Positions 5,982 to 6,619 of a stretch of 6,619 nt of DNA are shown here, one piece after another. How positions within the stretch are numbered: position 1 is the first letter of the stretch; each line of letters opens with the position of its first letter. Source of the stretch: Lysobacter_F sp035645555. Its GTDB lineage: Bacteria; Pseudomonadota; Gammaproteobacteria; Xanthomonadales; Xanthomonadaceae. Location: positions 1-6,619 of the forward strand of contig DASQMI010000009.1 of NCBI GenBank assembly GCA_035645555.1. Direction: 5' to 3'. The notes under the pieces were generated by a model. That model searched no databases and was not told the DNA's origin. It saw nothing but the letters and a program-made list of their open reading frames with translations. A program made the translations under genes and the position numbers.

Positions 5982-6619
5982 CGATCCCCGCGGTGCTGGT
6001 GGTGGGCGCGACCGGCGTGGTCGGCCTGGGCGTGGTCGCCGCGGCGCTCGCCGCCGGCCACCCGGTGATCGCGGTGGCGCGCGACCGCGCCCGCCTGCGT
6101 GCGCTGCGGCGTGCGCATCCCGACGCCGCGTTGTCGCTGATCCCGATGGCGGTAGACACCGACGAGCACGCCGCGTCCCTCGCGCGTGCGTTGCGCCGGC
6201 GCGGTCGTCGCCTGCTCGGCGTGGTCGCCGCGCTGCGCGGCGAGCCGATGCGCGGACGCGTGCTGGACCAGCCGGCCGCCGCGCTGGGCTGCGCGCTAGA
6301 GTGCGACCTGCTGCCGCATCTGGCGCTGGCACGCGCGCTGCTGCCACAGCTGGCGCCCGGCCAGGGCTACGTGCTGGTCGGCGGCCCCGGCGACGAAACG
6401 CCGTGGATCGGCTATGGCCACCGTTCGATTGCCGCGGCCGCGCTGCGCATGCTGGCCTGCGTGCTGCACGAGGAAGCCCGCGCGCACGGCGTGCGCGTGC
6501 AGCTGCTGGCGATCGGCTCGCCGGTGCGCGGCAGCCGCAACGCGCGCTGCGCCTGCCCGGACTGGCCGACCGCCGAGCGCGTCGGTGCGCAGGCGCTCGC
6601 CATGCTCACCGCGCAGGCG
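5972..6619 (+). CDS. Short-chain dehydrogenase/reductase-like (SDR) protein with incomplete catalytic triad, 3' end missing
   Basis: The frame from ATG 5972 has no stop to the window end (216 codons). The start has a Shine-Dalgarno, and a Rossmann fold begins at once: beta strand AVLVVGATGVVGLG with the glycine motif GATGVVG at 12-18. After the second strand comes VAR-DR, with Arg37 and Arg39 suggesting NADP(H) over NAD(H). GVVAALRGE (about 84-91) resembles the fourth strand, then a helix (LECDLLPHLALARALLP), the strand YVLVGGPGDETPW (133-145) and Tyr148 followed by GHRSIAAAALRMLACVLHEEA, the place of the active-site Tyr and helix 5. In classical SDRs a Lys sits four residues after Tyr; here it is Ser152. 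The catalytic Ser position holds Gly137/Gly138. The family's usual length (about 240-260) means only a few tens of residues are missing. It is divergent from, and probably controlled by, the LysR-type gene. Substrate unknown; it may be a reductase with altered chemistry or a non-catalytic NADP-binding protein. Confidence 0.85.
   Translation, partial: MSGTIPAVLVVGATGVVGLGVVAAALAAGHPVIAVARDRARLRALRRAHPDAALSLIPMAVDTDEHAASLARALRRRGRRLLGVVAALRGEPMRGRVLDQPAAALGCALECDLLPHLALARALLPQLAPGQGYVLVGGPGDETPWIGYGHRSIAAAALRMLACVLHEEARAHGVRVQLLAIGSPVRGSRNARCACPDWPTAERVGAQALAMLTAQA

Overview
The window is very GC-rich, with strong G/C preference at third codon positions and almost no stop codons in unused frames. 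The RecBCD protein sequences, the compact gene packing and the CrgA-like LysR regulator paired with a divergent reductase suggest a gammaproteobacterium of the Xanthomonadaceae/Lysobacteraceae type (Lysobacter, Luteimonas or a relative). That placement is inference from composition and style, not from a marker gene.

Layout. Positions 1-2945 (+) hold the C-terminal four-fifths or so of recB, cut off by the window start. Helicase motifs II to VI and the complete C-terminal nuclease domain are present, but the Walker A motif is outside the window. recD (2942-4624, +) follows with a 4-nt ATGA stop/start overlap and a good ribosome binding site. It is complete, with all superfamily 1 helicase motifs. 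These are the last genes of a recC-recB-recD type operon. Their products form the RecBCD helicase-nuclease, which processes double-strand breaks for RecA and degrades unprotected linear DNA.

recD ends one base away from the stop codon of a convergent gene on the minus strand, a LysR-type regulator (4626-5663, -) with an unusual 50-residue C-terminal tail. The only terminator-like element at this junction is a GC hairpin lying inside the end of recD.

A 308-bp intergenic region (5664-5971) separates the regulator from a divergent short-chain dehydrogenase/reductase (SDR)-like gene (5972 to the window end, +, 3' end missing). This spacer holds a plausible lysR promoter, a long hairpin followed by five T, a perfect 7-bp-arm palindrome that could be the regulator's operator, and a small hairpin covering the SDR ribosome binding site. 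The arrangement is the classic one in which a LysR-type regulator controls its divergent neighbour and itself. The SDR is odd: its Rossmann glycine motif and the active-site Tyr are present, but the Ser and Lys of the catalytic triad are not.

Nothing here indicates a mobile element, CRISPR array, tRNA or rRNA. The recBD part is ordinary housekeeping. The less explained part is the regulator/SDR pair and the structured DNA between them.
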